DNA of 64,000 nucleotides from Variovorax paradoxus. Lineage in GTDB: Bacteria > Pseudomonadota > Gammaproteobacteria > Burkholderiales > Burkholderiaceae_C. The position numbers were made by a program, and so were the translations under genes. The stretch spans positions 258,501-322,500 of the forward strand of contig NZ_CP091716.1 in assembly GCF_022009635.1 (NCBI RefSeq). The letters are read 5' to 3'. The notes beneath the pieces were generated by a model that saw only the letters and a program-made list of their open reading frames with translations, did no database searches and was not told the origin of the DNA. Positions 9,757 through 17,596 of the stretch are shown one piece after another. Each line of letters opens with the position of its first letter. The first letter of the stretch is position 1.

Positions 9757-10587
9757 ATGACCCGCTCCGTCGCCGAAAAGCGCGCCGACTTCCGCGCCCT
9801 CCACGAAAAAGGCTGCTTCGTCATTCCGAACCCCTGGGACACGGGCAGCGCGCGCTACCTCGAAGGCCTGGGCTTCAAGGCGCTGGCCACCACCAGCTCC
9901 GGCTTCGCATGGTCGCAAGGCTATGCCGATGGCGCCTTGTCGCGCGAATACATCCTCGCGCACCTGCGCGAACTGGTGGCCGCCACCGACCTGCCCGTGA
10001 ACGCCGACTTCGAAAACGGTTTTGCCGCCGATGCCCCGGGCGTGGCCGAGAGCGTGCGACTGGCCATCGAGACCGGCGTGGCCGGCCTGTCGATCGAGGA
10101 CTCGACGGGCAACGCCGCCGACCCGCTTTTCCCCGTCGACGTGGCGGTCGAGCGCATGCGCGCCGCGCGCAAGGCCATCGATGCCTCGGGCGCCGACGTG
10201 CTGCTGATCGGCCGCGCCGAGAACTTCTTCGCCGGCCGGCCCGACCTGGACGACGCCATCGCGCGGCTCAAGGCCTATTCGAACGCGGGCGCCGACTGCC
10301 TTTACGCGCCGGGCATCAAGACCCGCGAGCAGATCGCGGCGGTGGTCGCGGCCGTGGCGCCCAAGCCGGTCAACCTGCTGGTCGGCGGCAGCAGCGAACT
10401 GAGCATGGTGGACATCGCCGAACTCGGCGTGCGCCGCGTCAGCGTGGGCGGCGGCATGGCCCGCGCGGCCTGGGGCGGCTTCATGCGCGCGGCGCGCACG
10501 CTCGCCGACGAAGGCCGCTTCGACGGCTTCGCGGACGCCGCGCCGGGCAGCGAACTCAACGCCTTCTTCCGCCCGTTCGCAGGCTGA
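9757..10587 (+). CDS. isocitrate lyase/PEP-mutase superfamily enzyme
   Basis: A 276-aa TIM-barrel protein of the PEP mutase/isocitrate lyase superfamily. Recognisable segments are IPNPWDTGSARYLEGLGF, NADFENGFA (Mg-binding Asp/Glu), LSIEDSTG and LLIGRAENF. The KKCGH active-site loop of true isocitrate and methylisocitrate lyases is absent, so it is probably a C-C or C-P lyase/hydrolase of unknown substrate, such as an oxaloacetate- or methylisocitrate-like compound. Start ATG 9757. It follows sdaA by 60 bp and precedes the UDG-like gene by 5 bp. Confidence 0.82.
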   Translation: MTRSVAEKRADFRALHEKGCFVIPNPWDTGSARYLEGLGFKALATTSSGFAWSQGYADGALSREYILAHLRELVAATDLPVNADFENGFAADAPGVAESVRLAIETGVAGLSIEDSTGNAADPLFPVDVAVERMRAARKAIDASGADVLLIGRAENFFAGRPDLDDAIARLKAYSNAGADCLYAPGIKTREQIAAVVAAVAPKPVNLLVGGSSELSMVDIAELGVRRVSVGGGMARAAWGGFMRAARTLADEGRFDGFADAAPGSELNAFFRPFAG

Positions 10588-10592
10588 GCACG

Positions 10593-11171
10593 GTGGATGC
10601 GCTGCTCGCCGAGGTGCGTGCCTGCCGCGCATGCGCGGTGCACCTGCCGCTCGGGCCGCGTCCCGTGGTGCAGGCCAGCGCGGGCGCGCGGCTGCTGCTG
10701 GTCGGGCAGGCGCCCAGCCTCACGGTGCACAAGACAGGCGTGCCGTGGGACGACAGGAGCGGCGAACAGCTGCGCCGCTGGCTCGGCGTGGACCGTGCCG
10801 TCTTCTACGACCCCGCGCGCATCGCGCTCATGCCGATGGGCTACTGCTACCCGGGCCGCGGCAAGAGCGGCGACCTGCCGCCGCGCCGCGAGTGCGCCGC
10901 GCTGTGGCACGACAAGCTGCTGGCGCAGATGCCGCGCATCGAACTCACGCTGCTCATAGGCCAGTACGCGCAGCGCCACTTCCTCGGCAAGGCCGCGCGC
11001 GCCAACGTGACCGAGACGGTCGAGGCCTTCGCGGACTACGCGCCGCGCTTCATTCCGCTGCCGCATCCGTCGCCGCGCAACACCGGCTGGTTCAAGCACC
11101 ACCCGTGGTTCGAGAGCGACGTGCTGCCCGTGCTGCGAGAGCGGGTGCGCCTGGCGCTCGGCGCCGCCTGA
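10593..11171 (+). CDS. uracil-DNA glycosylase family protein
   Basis: A 192-aa protein with a GTG start, 5 bp after the preceding stop; no in-frame ATG is available nearby. It has a CRACAVH cysteine pair near the N-terminus, the LLLVGQAPS motif equivalent to motif A of family 4/5-like UDGs, and PLPHPSPRNTGW, the C-terminal HPSP motif. Enzymes of this fold remove uracil or other damaged bases, though many short members are untested. The conserved Asp/Asn position after the GQAPS motif is not obvious to me. It appears co-transcribed with metabolic genes, with no functional link evident. Confidence 0.78.
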   Translation: MDALLAEVRACRACAVHLPLGPRPVVQASAGARLLLVGQAPSLTVHKTGVPWDDRSGEQLRRWLGVDRAVFYDPARIALMPMGYCYPGRGKSGDLPPRRECAALWHDKLLAQMPRIELTLLIGQYAQRHFLGKAARANVTETVEAFADYAPRFIPLPHPSPRNTGWFKHHPWFESDVLPVLRERVRLALGAA

Positions 11172-11257
11172 CGCGCGCCATACTTCGTCGCGCAACGAAG
11201 CGAGGCTGCGCCTTCGCGGACATCATCCGGGCTTTGCTGCAACAGAAAGCCCGTCTC

Positions 11258-11662
11258 ATGAAACGCGAAGTCATCCGTGTCGAACCGATCTCGACCTGGC
11301 TGGACAACTGGAAAGCGCCGGTCTCGGTCGTCACGCGGCACGGCGACACGGTGTATGTGTCGGGCCTGCCGCCCTTCGATCCGGCCACCGGGCAGGTGGT
11401 GCTCGACGCCTCGCTCGAGCGGCAGGCCGAACTGGTGCTCGAGCAGCTCAGGCTGTGCCTCGAAGCCGCGGGTTCCTCGCTGGACCGGGTGCTCAAGTGC
11501 AACGTGTACTGCACCTCGGTCGAGAAGTTCGCGGCGGTCAACGCCATCTATGCGCGCTACTTTCCGAACGACCCGCCCGCGCGCATCTTCGTCTGCGTGC
11601 CGGCGTGGCCGGGGCGCTTCGACATCGAGATCGACTGCATCGCCGCCGTTCGCGAGGCCTGA
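11258..11662 (+). CDS. RidA/YjgF family enamine deaminase
   Basis: A 134-aa protein of the Rid superfamily, which hydrolyses reactive enamine/imine intermediates released by PLP enzymes and serine/threonine dehydratases. YVSGLPPFDPATGQVV, LKCNVYCTSVEKFAAVN and the closing PARIFVCVPAWPGRFDIEID are visible; an Arg sits where the substrate-carboxylate ligand is expected (PPARIFV). Start 11258, after an 86-bp gap. Its location downstream of sdaA fits imine clean-up, though the amino-acid dehydratase here uses an iron-sulfur cluster rather than PLP. It is convergent with the amidohydrolase. Confidence 0.88.
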   Translation: MKREVIRVEPISTWLDNWKAPVSVVTRHGDTVYVSGLPPFDPATGQVVLDASLERQAELVLEQLRLCLEAAGSSLDRVLKCNVYCTSVEKFAAVNAIYARYFPNDPPARIFVCVPAWPGRFDIEIDCIAAVREA

Positions 11663-11668
11663 GCGAGG

Positions 11669-13432
11669 TCAGCGCGCCGACGCCACCGGCGTTGCGGCTG
11701 CATCGAAGGGCCGCGCCGCATACACCACGCGCCCGCCCACCACTGTCATCAGCGACGTGGTCTTGCCGATGCGCTCCAGCGGCACGCTGAGGACGTCCTG
11801 GTCGAGCACCGCGAAGTCCGCGAGCTTGCCGACCTCCAGCGTGCCGCGCCGGTTCTCGTCGAAGCTGAACCACGCGCTGCCCGCCGTATAGAGGCGCAGC
11901 GCCTCCTCGCGCGAGGGCGTCTCGTCGGGGCCGCGCATCGCCTTGCCGCTCACCGTCTTGCCGTCGAGCATCCATTGCAGTGCCACGAAGGGGTTGTACG
12001 AGGCCACGCGATGCGCGTCGGTGCCCGCGCCCACGTGCACGCCGGCGCGCAGCGCGGTGCCTATGGGCGGCATGCGCCGTGCCGCGTCGCCGCGCACGGC
12101 GAGCGCGCGGTCGCCCTGGAAGTACATCGCGTCCTGCATGGTCCAGCCGATGCCCAGCGCCTTCATGCGCGCGAGCGTCTCGGGCGAGGCGTCGTCCAGG
12201 TGCGCGATCGACCAGCGCAGGTCCTTGATCGGTACCTCGGCGTTCAGCTTCTCGTACAGCCCGAGCAGATGGTCGACCGAGCCGTTCTCCTGCCAGTGGA
12301 TGGTGACGGCCAGCTTGCGCTGCGCCGCCCACTTGACGAGTTCGTAGAACTTCGCCTTCGCCGCTTCGTCGGGGAAGTTGTTGTTGTACATCGCGAGCGT
12401 CACGCGTTCGCCCAGTCCGTTGAACTTGAGCATGTCGTCGCCGAAGCCCATCGGCAGCATCTGCGTGAGGTCGCGGAACTCCTGCAGCTCGGCGCCGGGC
12501 TTCTGCGCGAACACGCTGTAGGCCACGCGCAGCGTCAGCGCCTTCTCGCGCCACAGCTCGAAGAGCGCCGCGTACTGCGAGGGCGCGATGCTGAAGCCGC
12601 CCGGGTCCACCAGGCCGGTGATGCCGAGCCGGTTCAGCTCGGTGAAGAAGGCGCGCGTGCCGGCCACGTTGTCTTCGTAGGTCGGCTTGGGCAGCTTGTC
12701 GAACAGCGCCGAGATGCCGACGATGTCGCCGCTCATCCAGCCCGGCGCGCCGTCGGGCGACGGCTTCATGCCCGCGGGCAGCGCGCCGGCGGGAACGGCC
12801 AGCGCCTCGAGCGCCTTGGGCGTCATTACCACCGCTTCGTAGAAGAGCTGCACGTACACCGGGTTGTTCGGCGCGGCTTCCTGCAGTTCGGCCAGCGTGG
12901 GGCGGCGGCGCTCGGCGAACTGCTGCTCGGTCCAGCCGCCGGCCACGATCAGCCAGCCGCCGGGGCGCGCGTTGGCGGCGGCGGTGCGGATGCGCGCCAT
13001 CGCCTCGGCGATGCTGCCGGCGCCGATCCAGTTGACTTCCGTCGAGTAGCTGAGCGCGGCGCGCACCGCGTGCATGTGCGAGTCGATCAGGCCGGGGATG
13101 ACGGTGCGCCCGCCCGCGTCCACGGTGCGCGTGGCGGGGCCCGACAGCGCGCGCACCTGCGCGGCGTTGCCGACGGCCACGATGCGCCCGTCGCGCACGG
13201 CAATGGCCTGCGCCATGGTGCCGGCCGCATCGAGCGTGGCGATCTTCGCGTTGGTGACGACGAGGTCCGCCGGTTGCGCCTGTGCGGCAAGGGTCAGGGC
13301 GAAGAGGCTGGCAAGCACCAGCGCCTTGCCAGGGACACCGCGGAACCGGCTTTGCCGGGCCACAGGTGTCGCCCCCTGCAAGGGGGTTGGCGTAGCGACA
13401 CGAAGTGCGCGAAGACTGGGGGTGAGCTTCAT
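11669..13432 (-). CDS. YtcJ-like amidohydrolase, probably exported; N-terminus partly encoded by the dispersed repeat
   Basis: A 587-aa metal-dependent amidohydrolase. The catalytic core is clear: VIPGLIDSHMHAVRAA (metal-binding HxH), VTIHWQENGS, WSIAHLDDASPET and VGAGTDAHRVASYNPF (Asp ligand), with a C-terminal KLADFAVLDQD beta-sandwich. The ATG at 13432 overlaps the receptor stop by one base (TGATG). Residues 4-32 are translated from repeat copy 3; a hydrophobic secretion-like segment (KALVLASLFALTLAAQAQ) follows at residues 36-53. The true start could lie inside the leader, but no good in-frame ATG exists there. Last gene of the LacI-facing operon; substrate unknown. Confidence 0.82.
   Translation of the reverse strand: MKLTPSLRALRVATPTPLQGATPVARQSRFRGVPGKALVLASLFALTLAAQAQPADLVVTNAKIATLDAAGTMAQAIAVRDGRIVAVGNAAQVRALSGPATRTVDAGGRTVIPGLIDSHMHAVRAALSYSTEVNWIGAGSIAEAMARIRTAAANARPGGWLIVAGGWTEQQFAERRRPTLAELQEAAPNNPVYVQLFYEAVVMTPKALEALAVPAGALPAGMKPSPDGAPGWMSGDIVGISALFDKLPKPTYEDNVAGTRAFFTELNRLGITGLVDPGGFSIAPSQYAALFELWREKALTLRVAYSVFAQKPGAELQEFRDLTQMLPMGFGDDMLKFNGLGERVTLAMYNNNFPDEAAKAKFYELVKWAAQRKLAVTIHWQENGSVDHLLGLYEKLNAEVPIKDLRWSIAHLDDASPETLARMKALGIGWTMQDAMYFQGDRALAVRGDAARRMPPIGTALRAGVHVGAGTDAHRVASYNPFVALQWMLDGKTVSGKAMRGPDETPSREEALRLYTAGSAWFSFDENRRGTLEVGKLADFAVLDQDVLSVPLERIGKTTSLMTVVGGRVVYAARPFDAAATPVASAR
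13338..13422 (-). repeat. dispersed two-hairpin repeat, copy 3 (inside a coding region)
   Basis: Read on the minus strand this 85-bp copy has every block of the family: CCCCCAGTCTTCGCGCAC, hairpin A (CCCCCT-TGC-AGGGGG), CGACACCTGTGG, hairpin B CCGGC-AAA-GCCGG and GGTTCCGCGG. It begins 10 bases after the stop of the TTT receptor gene, as the other copies do, but here the following gene's reading frame passes straight through it. Confidence 0.85.
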
Positions 13433-14421
13433 CAGTCGACCTTGATGCTGGCGGCTTTCACGACCTGCTGGGCCTTGCCGGTTTCTTCGACGATGAACTT
13501 GTTGAACTGCGCCGACGGCATCGTGAACGGTTCGGCGCCCAGCTTCTCCAGCCGCTCCTTCAGTTCGGGCGACACCATGATCTTCGCGACCTCGGCCTGC
13601 AGCCGGTCGACCACCGGCTGCGGGGTCTTCGCGGGCGCGAACAGTCCCACCCAGAACAGGTACTCCGAGCCCGGCACGCCGGCCTCCACCGTCGTCGGCG
13701 CGTCGGGCAATGCCGACGAGCGCTTGCCGGTGCCCACGGCCAGCGCCTGCAGCTTGCCGGTCTTGATGAGCGGCAGCGCCGACACCATCGGCGCGAAGAA
13801 CCAGTCCACGCGCCCGGCCATCACCTCGGTCATGGCCTCCGGCGTGCCGCGGAAGGGCACATGCTGCGCGTCGATGCCCGCCGCGAGGCGGAACACCTCG
13901 GCGTTCATGTGCGTGGCCGAGCCGTTGCCGGCGGAGCCGTAGTTGAAGCCGCCCGGCTTGGCCTTGACCTTGGCCACCAGGTCCTTCACGTCGGTGAAGT
14001 GCGAGGGCGCCGTCACCAGCACGTTGGGCAGGCTGGCCATCGGCGTGATGCCGGTGAAGTCTTTCAGCGTGTCGTACGACAGGCCCTTGTAGATCCACGG
14101 GTTCACCAGGTGGCCGGCCGAATGCACCAGCAGCGTGTAGCCGTCGGCCGGCGACTTGGCCGTGATGGCCGCGCCCAGCGTGCCGCCGGCGCCGGGCTTG
14201 TTGTCCACGATCACGCTGGTGCCCAGGGCGGGCCCGAGCTTCTCGGCCACGAGCCGCGCGACGATGTCGGTGCCGCTGCCCGCCGTGAACGGCACGACCA
14301 GCCTGACCGGCTGCGTGCCGGGCCACGGGCCCTGCGCGTGGGCGCCGCCGAGCGCGCAGGCCGCGAGAGTCGCCGCCACGGCCAGCGCGCGCCGGCGGCT
14401 CCAGTTGAGTGTCTTCTTCAT
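13432..14421 (-). CDS. tripartite tricarboxylate transporter (Bug) family binding protein
   Basis: A 329-aa periplasmic substrate-binding protein. An N-terminal signal peptide (two basic clusters, then ALAVAATLAACALGGAHAQ) is followed by the Bug-family signature PVRLVVPFTAGSGTDIVARL, NKPGAGGTLGA and the FNYGSAGNGSATHM segment. These receptors bind carboxylates; many in Burkholderiales lack adjacent membrane partners, as here. The gene overlaps the amidohydrolase start by one base and lies in the LacI-facing operon, so its ligand may be the pathway's substrate. Start ATG 14421. Confidence 0.93.
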   Translation of the reverse strand: MKKTLNWSRRRALAVAATLAACALGGAHAQGPWPGTQPVRLVVPFTAGSGTDIVARLVAEKLGPALGTSVIVDNKPGAGGTLGAAITAKSPADGYTLLVHSAGHLVNPWIYKGLSYDTLKDFTGITPMASLPNVLVTAPSHFTDVKDLVAKVKAKPGGFNYGSAGNGSATHMNAEVFRLAAGIDAQHVPFRGTPEAMTEVMAGRVDWFFAPMVSALPLIKTGKLQALAVGTGKRSSALPDAPTTVEAGVPGSEYLFWVGLFAPAKTPQPVVDRLQAEVAKIMVSPELKERLEKLGAEPFTMPSAQFNKFIVEETGKAQQVVKAASIKVD

Positions 14422-14485
14422 GCGTCTTGTCTCCGTTGATTTATTTGGTTGAGCGATGAATGACCGGGAAGAGAGAAGGCGGCGG

Positions 14486-14845
14486 CTACGGCGGCGGTGC
14501 GTTGGTGGGCATCACCAGCGCGACCAGCACCGGCCGGTTCGTGCGGTTCTCCAGCTGGCGCTTTTCGCCGGGCGCGAAGCGGCAGCTGTCGTACTGCTCG
14601 AGCACGTCTTCCTGGTGCGCGCCGTCGATCTCGCCGACCACATGGAGCTGGCCTTCGAGCACGAGATAGAGCTTCTCCATCGGCGAGCCGTCCAGGCCGG
14701 TGTGGCCGCCGGGCAGGATCTGGCTCATGCCCATCCACATCTGCGTGGAGGGGCCGGCTTCCTTGCCTTGCAGGCGCAGGCAGCGCATGTCGAAATGGTT
14801 GGGCGCCTCGTAGTGCGGCGCCTCGCTGAAACGGGTCACGTGCAT
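14486..14845 (-). CDS. cupin-domain protein
   Basis: A 119-aa single-domain cupin. The first motif reads LPGGHTGLDGSPMEKLYLVLEG and the second FAPGEKRQLENRTNRPV. The usual metal-binding His triad is incomplete (one clear His plus Glu in motif 1), so metal binding is uncertain. Cupins in aromatic operons may be dioxygenases, isomerases or sensors. It lies 24 bp after the oxidoreductase and 64 bp before the TTT receptor, within one operon. Specific function unknown. Confidence 0.75.
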   Translation of the reverse strand: MHVTRFSEAPHYEAPNHFDMRCLRLQGKEAGPSTQMWMGMSQILPGGHTGLDGSPMEKLYLVLEGQLHVVGEIDGAHQEDVLEQYDSCRFAPGEKRQLENRTNRPVLVALVMPTNAPPP

Positions 14846-14869
14846 GGGATGTGCTCCAGGGTGGGTTCT

Positions 14870-15877
14870 TCAGGGCCGCAGCACGACGCGGTCGGTGCTG
14901 CCCGAGAGCACCAGCCGGTAGGCGTCCATGGCCTCGTCGAGCGTGAAGTGGCGCGCCACGGGAAAGGGCTTCAGCGTGCCGCGCTCGAAGCCGTCGCGCA
15001 TGGCGTCGAGCTGCGCGGTGCTGGCAATGCAGTCCATCGCCAGCGAGTCGATGCCCACGAAGGTGTGCATGCCCCGGTAGAACGCGAAGATGTCGAAGGG
15101 CACCGCGCGGTCGTGCGTGGCGATGAAGATCTGCGTCGCGCCCTTGGCCATGGCCTTGTTGGCGGCCTCGAAGTAGGCGCTGCCGACGGTGTTGTAGACG
15201 ATGTGCGCGCCGCGCCCGTCGGTAAGCTCACGCACTCGCGCGGCGACGTCGGTGTGGTGGCGCGCGTCGATCACGTCCACGGGCCCGTTCGCGAAGCCCG
15301 CGTAGGGCCCGGCGTGCCGCTGCACCGCGATCACGCGCGCGCCGGCCTGTGAGGCCAGTTGCACTGCCGCCTGCCCGACCTTGCCGTTGGCGCCGAGCAC
15401 CAGCACGGTCTGCCCGGCCTGGGGCATGCCGCTGCGCCGAAAGCCTTCGTACGCGGTGACGAAGGGCACGCCCACCGCGCCGGCCTCGTCCATCGAAATG
15501 CCCCGGGGCTTGGCGCGCAGCGCCTGTTCGGGCAGCACCAGATAGCGCCCGTGCGATCCGTCGCGCGTGATGCCGACGTCGCCGCCGGAGCCGTAGACCT
15601 CGCGCCCGATCCATTCGGCGGGCCCGCTCACCACGGTGCCCGCGAAGTCGCGCCCGGGGGTGCGGGGCCACACGGCCTGCGGCATGATGCCCAGCGTCGC
15701 CTTGACGTCGCTGGGGTTCACCGCGGCGGCGGCGACACGCACGACGGCATGGCCCGCGGGCGGCGCGGGTTCGGCCTGCGGCGCGGCATGGAGCTGCAGC
15801 GCGTCGAGGCTGGCGGCTTTCTCGCTCACGCGCAATGCGCGGGAGGTGTGGGTCGTGTGCATGGCAGCGACGTTCAT
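14870..15877 (-). CDS. MDR/quinone oxidoreductase family protein
   Basis: A 335-aa medium-chain dehydrogenase/reductase. The N-terminal GroES-like domain contains VNPSDVKATLGIMP and PRTPGRDFAGTVV; the Rossmann part has TVLVLGANGKVGQAAVQLA for NADPH binding. The zinc-cysteine cluster of classical alcohol dehydrogenases is absent, so it belongs to the quinone-oxidoreductase/enoyl-reductase side. The start at 15877 is preceded by AGGA about 8 bases upstream; MHTTHT five codons later is a weaker alternative. In the operon it could reduce a ring-cleavage-derived enone. Confidence 0.87.
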   Translation of the reverse strand: MNVAAMHTTHTSRALRVSEKAASLDALQLHAAPQAEPAPPAGHAVVRVAAAAVNPSDVKATLGIMPQAVWPRTPGRDFAGTVVSGPAEWIGREVYGSGGDVGITRDGSHGRYLVLPEQALRAKPRGISMDEAGAVGVPFVTAYEGFRRSGMPQAGQTVLVLGANGKVGQAAVQLASQAGARVIAVQRHAGPYAGFANGPVDVIDARHHTDVAARVRELTDGRGAHIVYNTVGSAYFEAANKAMAKGATQIFIATHDRAVPFDIFAFYRGMHTFVGIDSLAMDCIASTAQLDAMRDGFERGTLKPFPVARHFTLDEAMDAYRLVLSGSTDRVVLRP

Positions 15878-15925
15878 CTCTGGTTTCCTGCTTGCTGTGT
15901 TCTGGGGGCTCGTCGGTGGGGTGCG

Positions 15926-16816
15926 CTAGCTGCGGGCATCCGGAAGACCCAGCATCGCGCGCGCCTCGCGCGGGTTGGCCACTTCGCCTCCAAGGCTCAC
16001 GAGGATGTCGCGCGCCTTCGCCACCAGTTGCGCGTTGCTCTCGGCGAGCACGCCCTTCTCGAGGTAGATGTTGTCTTCCATCCCCACGCGCACATGGCCG
16101 CCCAGCAGCCAGGCCTGAGCGACGATCGGGAACTCCATGCGGCCGATGCCGAAGGCGCTCCAGAAGGCGCCGCGCGGCAGCATGTTGCGCGCGTAGAGCA
16201 GCGTCTCGGGCGTCGGCGCGAAGCCGTACTTCACGCCGAGCACGAAGGTCCACATGGCGGGGCCATCGAGCGTGCCGTCCGCGATCAGGTCCAGCGCCAG
16301 GTTGATGTCGCCCGAATCGAAGATCTCCAGTTCCGGCTTCACGCCCGCCTCGCGCATCACCTTCGCCATGCGGCGCACGTTCTTCGGCGTGTTGATGACC
16401 ACGTCGGGGCCGGAGTTCATGGTGTTCAGGTCGAGCGAACACACATCGGGCCTGATGAGCGCGATGTGCTCCACGCGCTTCTCGGGCGGCAGCAGCGTGG
16501 TGCCGGGCGCGGCGACCTTCGGGTCGTCCTCGCTCGGAATGAAGCGCCCGCCGGGGCCGGTCGTGAGGTTGACGATCAGCTCGCGGTTCTCGCGGCGGAT
16601 GCGGTCCACCACCTCGCGGTACAGCTCCACCTCCATCGACGGCTTGCCGGTTTCCGGATGGCGCACATGAATGTGCACCTGCGCCGCGCCGGCCTCGGCG
16701 GCGGCCAGGCATTCGTCGGCGATCTGCACCGGCGTGATCGGCAGGTGCGGCGTCTGCTCCGGCTTCACGAGGTTGCCCGTGACGGCGCAGGTGATGAGTG
16801 TCTTGGCGGCGCTCAC
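15926..16816 (-). CDS. BKACE family beta-keto acid cleavage enzyme (DUF849)
   Basis: A 296-aa zinc enzyme of the 3-keto-5-aminohexanoate cleavage (Kce) family. It condenses a beta-keto acid with acetyl-CoA to give acetoacetate plus a new acyl-CoA. The hallmark zinc ligands AQVHIHVRHPETG (His48, His50) are present, with VNLTTGPGG and VGMEDNIYLEKG supplying substrate and metal contacts. It uses a GTG start overlapping the SDR stop by four bases (GTGA), so the two are translationally coupled. The pathway therefore probably forms a beta-keto acid after ring cleavage; the specific substrate is unknown. Confidence 0.92.
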   Translation of the reverse strand: MSAAKTLITCAVTGNLVKPEQTPHLPITPVQIADECLAAAEAGAAQVHIHVRHPETGKPSMEVELYREVVDRIRRENRELIVNLTTGPGGRFIPSEDDPKVAAPGTTLLPPEKRVEHIALIRPDVCSLDLNTMNSGPDVVINTPKNVRRMAKVMREAGVKPELEIFDSGDINLALDLIADGTLDGPAMWTFVLGVKYGFAPTPETLLYARNMLPRGAFWSAFGIGRMEFPIVAQAWLLGGHVRVGMEDNIYLEKGVLAESNAQLVAKARDILVSLGGEVANPREARAMLGLPDARS

Positions 16817-17577
16817 AGGTGGCGCCCTCCGTCGACCACGATGCGCGTGCCGGTGACGAAGCGCATGGTGGTGGCCAGCGCCTCGACCGTGGCGGCCACG
16901 TCGTCGGGCTTGCCGATGCGGCCCAGCGGCGTGGTGCTGGCCATCTTGCTGGCGAACTCCGCGCCGCGCCCCGGCACGAAGCCCGATTCCACCGCGCCCG
17001 GCGACACCGACACCACCCGCACCGCGGGCGCCAGCGCCTTGGCCAGCGCGTCGCCGACCACGTCGAGCCCGGCCTTGGCCGCCACGTAGGCCAGGTTGCT
17101 GCCCACGCCCGTGAAGCCCGCGATCGACGAGATGTTGGCCACGAGCCCGTCGCCGCTGGCCTTGAGCATCGGCGCGAAGGCGCGGATGGTGGCGAACACG
17201 CCGCGGAAGTTGGCGCGCACGATGTCGTCGATGAGCTCGTCGGTCAGCGCGTCCAGGTCGGCGGCCGGCACCGGCTGCGTGTGGCCCGCGCTGTTGACCA
17301 GGATGTCGCAGCGCCCGAGCGTGGCCTTCACCTCGGCGGCGGCGGCCACGAGGCTCGCCGAGTCGACGATGTCGGCGCGGATCGCCGCATGGCGCTGGCC
17401 GTTGGCGGAGGGCAGGGCGGCCGCGCGCGCCGCCGCGTCGCCGCCCTTGCGGTGCAGCAGCACGCAGGTGGCGCCGAGCGCGGCCAGGCGCGTGGCCGTG
17501 GCATAGCCGATGGCGCCGAGGCCGCCGGTGATGACGGCGACCTTGCCGTCGAGTCTGGAGACAGGATCGAAGCTCAT
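16813..17577 (-). CDS. short-chain dehydrogenase/reductase
   Basis: A 254-aa SDR. The cofactor motif VAVITGGLGAIGYATA (TGxxxGxG), the NSAG motif, a Ser in NISSIAG and the catalytic YVAAK are all in place, with the C-terminal GTRIVVDGGRHL typical of FabG-like members. It probably oxidises a hydroxy acid to a keto acid, or the reverse. It starts 19 bp after the dioxygenase stop and its end overlaps the BKACE start, so oxidation to a beta-keto acid that BKACE then cleaves is a reasonable inference. Confidence 0.92.
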   Translation of the reverse strand: MSFDPVSRLDGKVAVITGGLGAIGYATATRLAALGATCVLLHRKGGDAAARAAALPSANGQRHAAIRADIVDSASLVAAAAEVKATLGRCDILVNSAGHTQPVPAADLDALTDELIDDIVRANFRGVFATIRAFAPMLKASGDGLVANISSIAGFTGVGSNLAYVAAKAGLDVVGDALAKALAPAVRVVSVSPGAVESGFVPGRGAEFASKMASTTPLGRIGKPDDVAATVEALATTMRFVTGTRIVVDGGRHL

Positions 17578-17596
17578 ATCAATAGGGGGAGTTGGT

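Noticed and set aside
11975..13942. 655-aa plus-strand frame opposite the amidohydrolase and TTT receptor
   Set aside because: Low-complexity Arg/His/Ala sequence without any domain; both minus-strand genes are clear.
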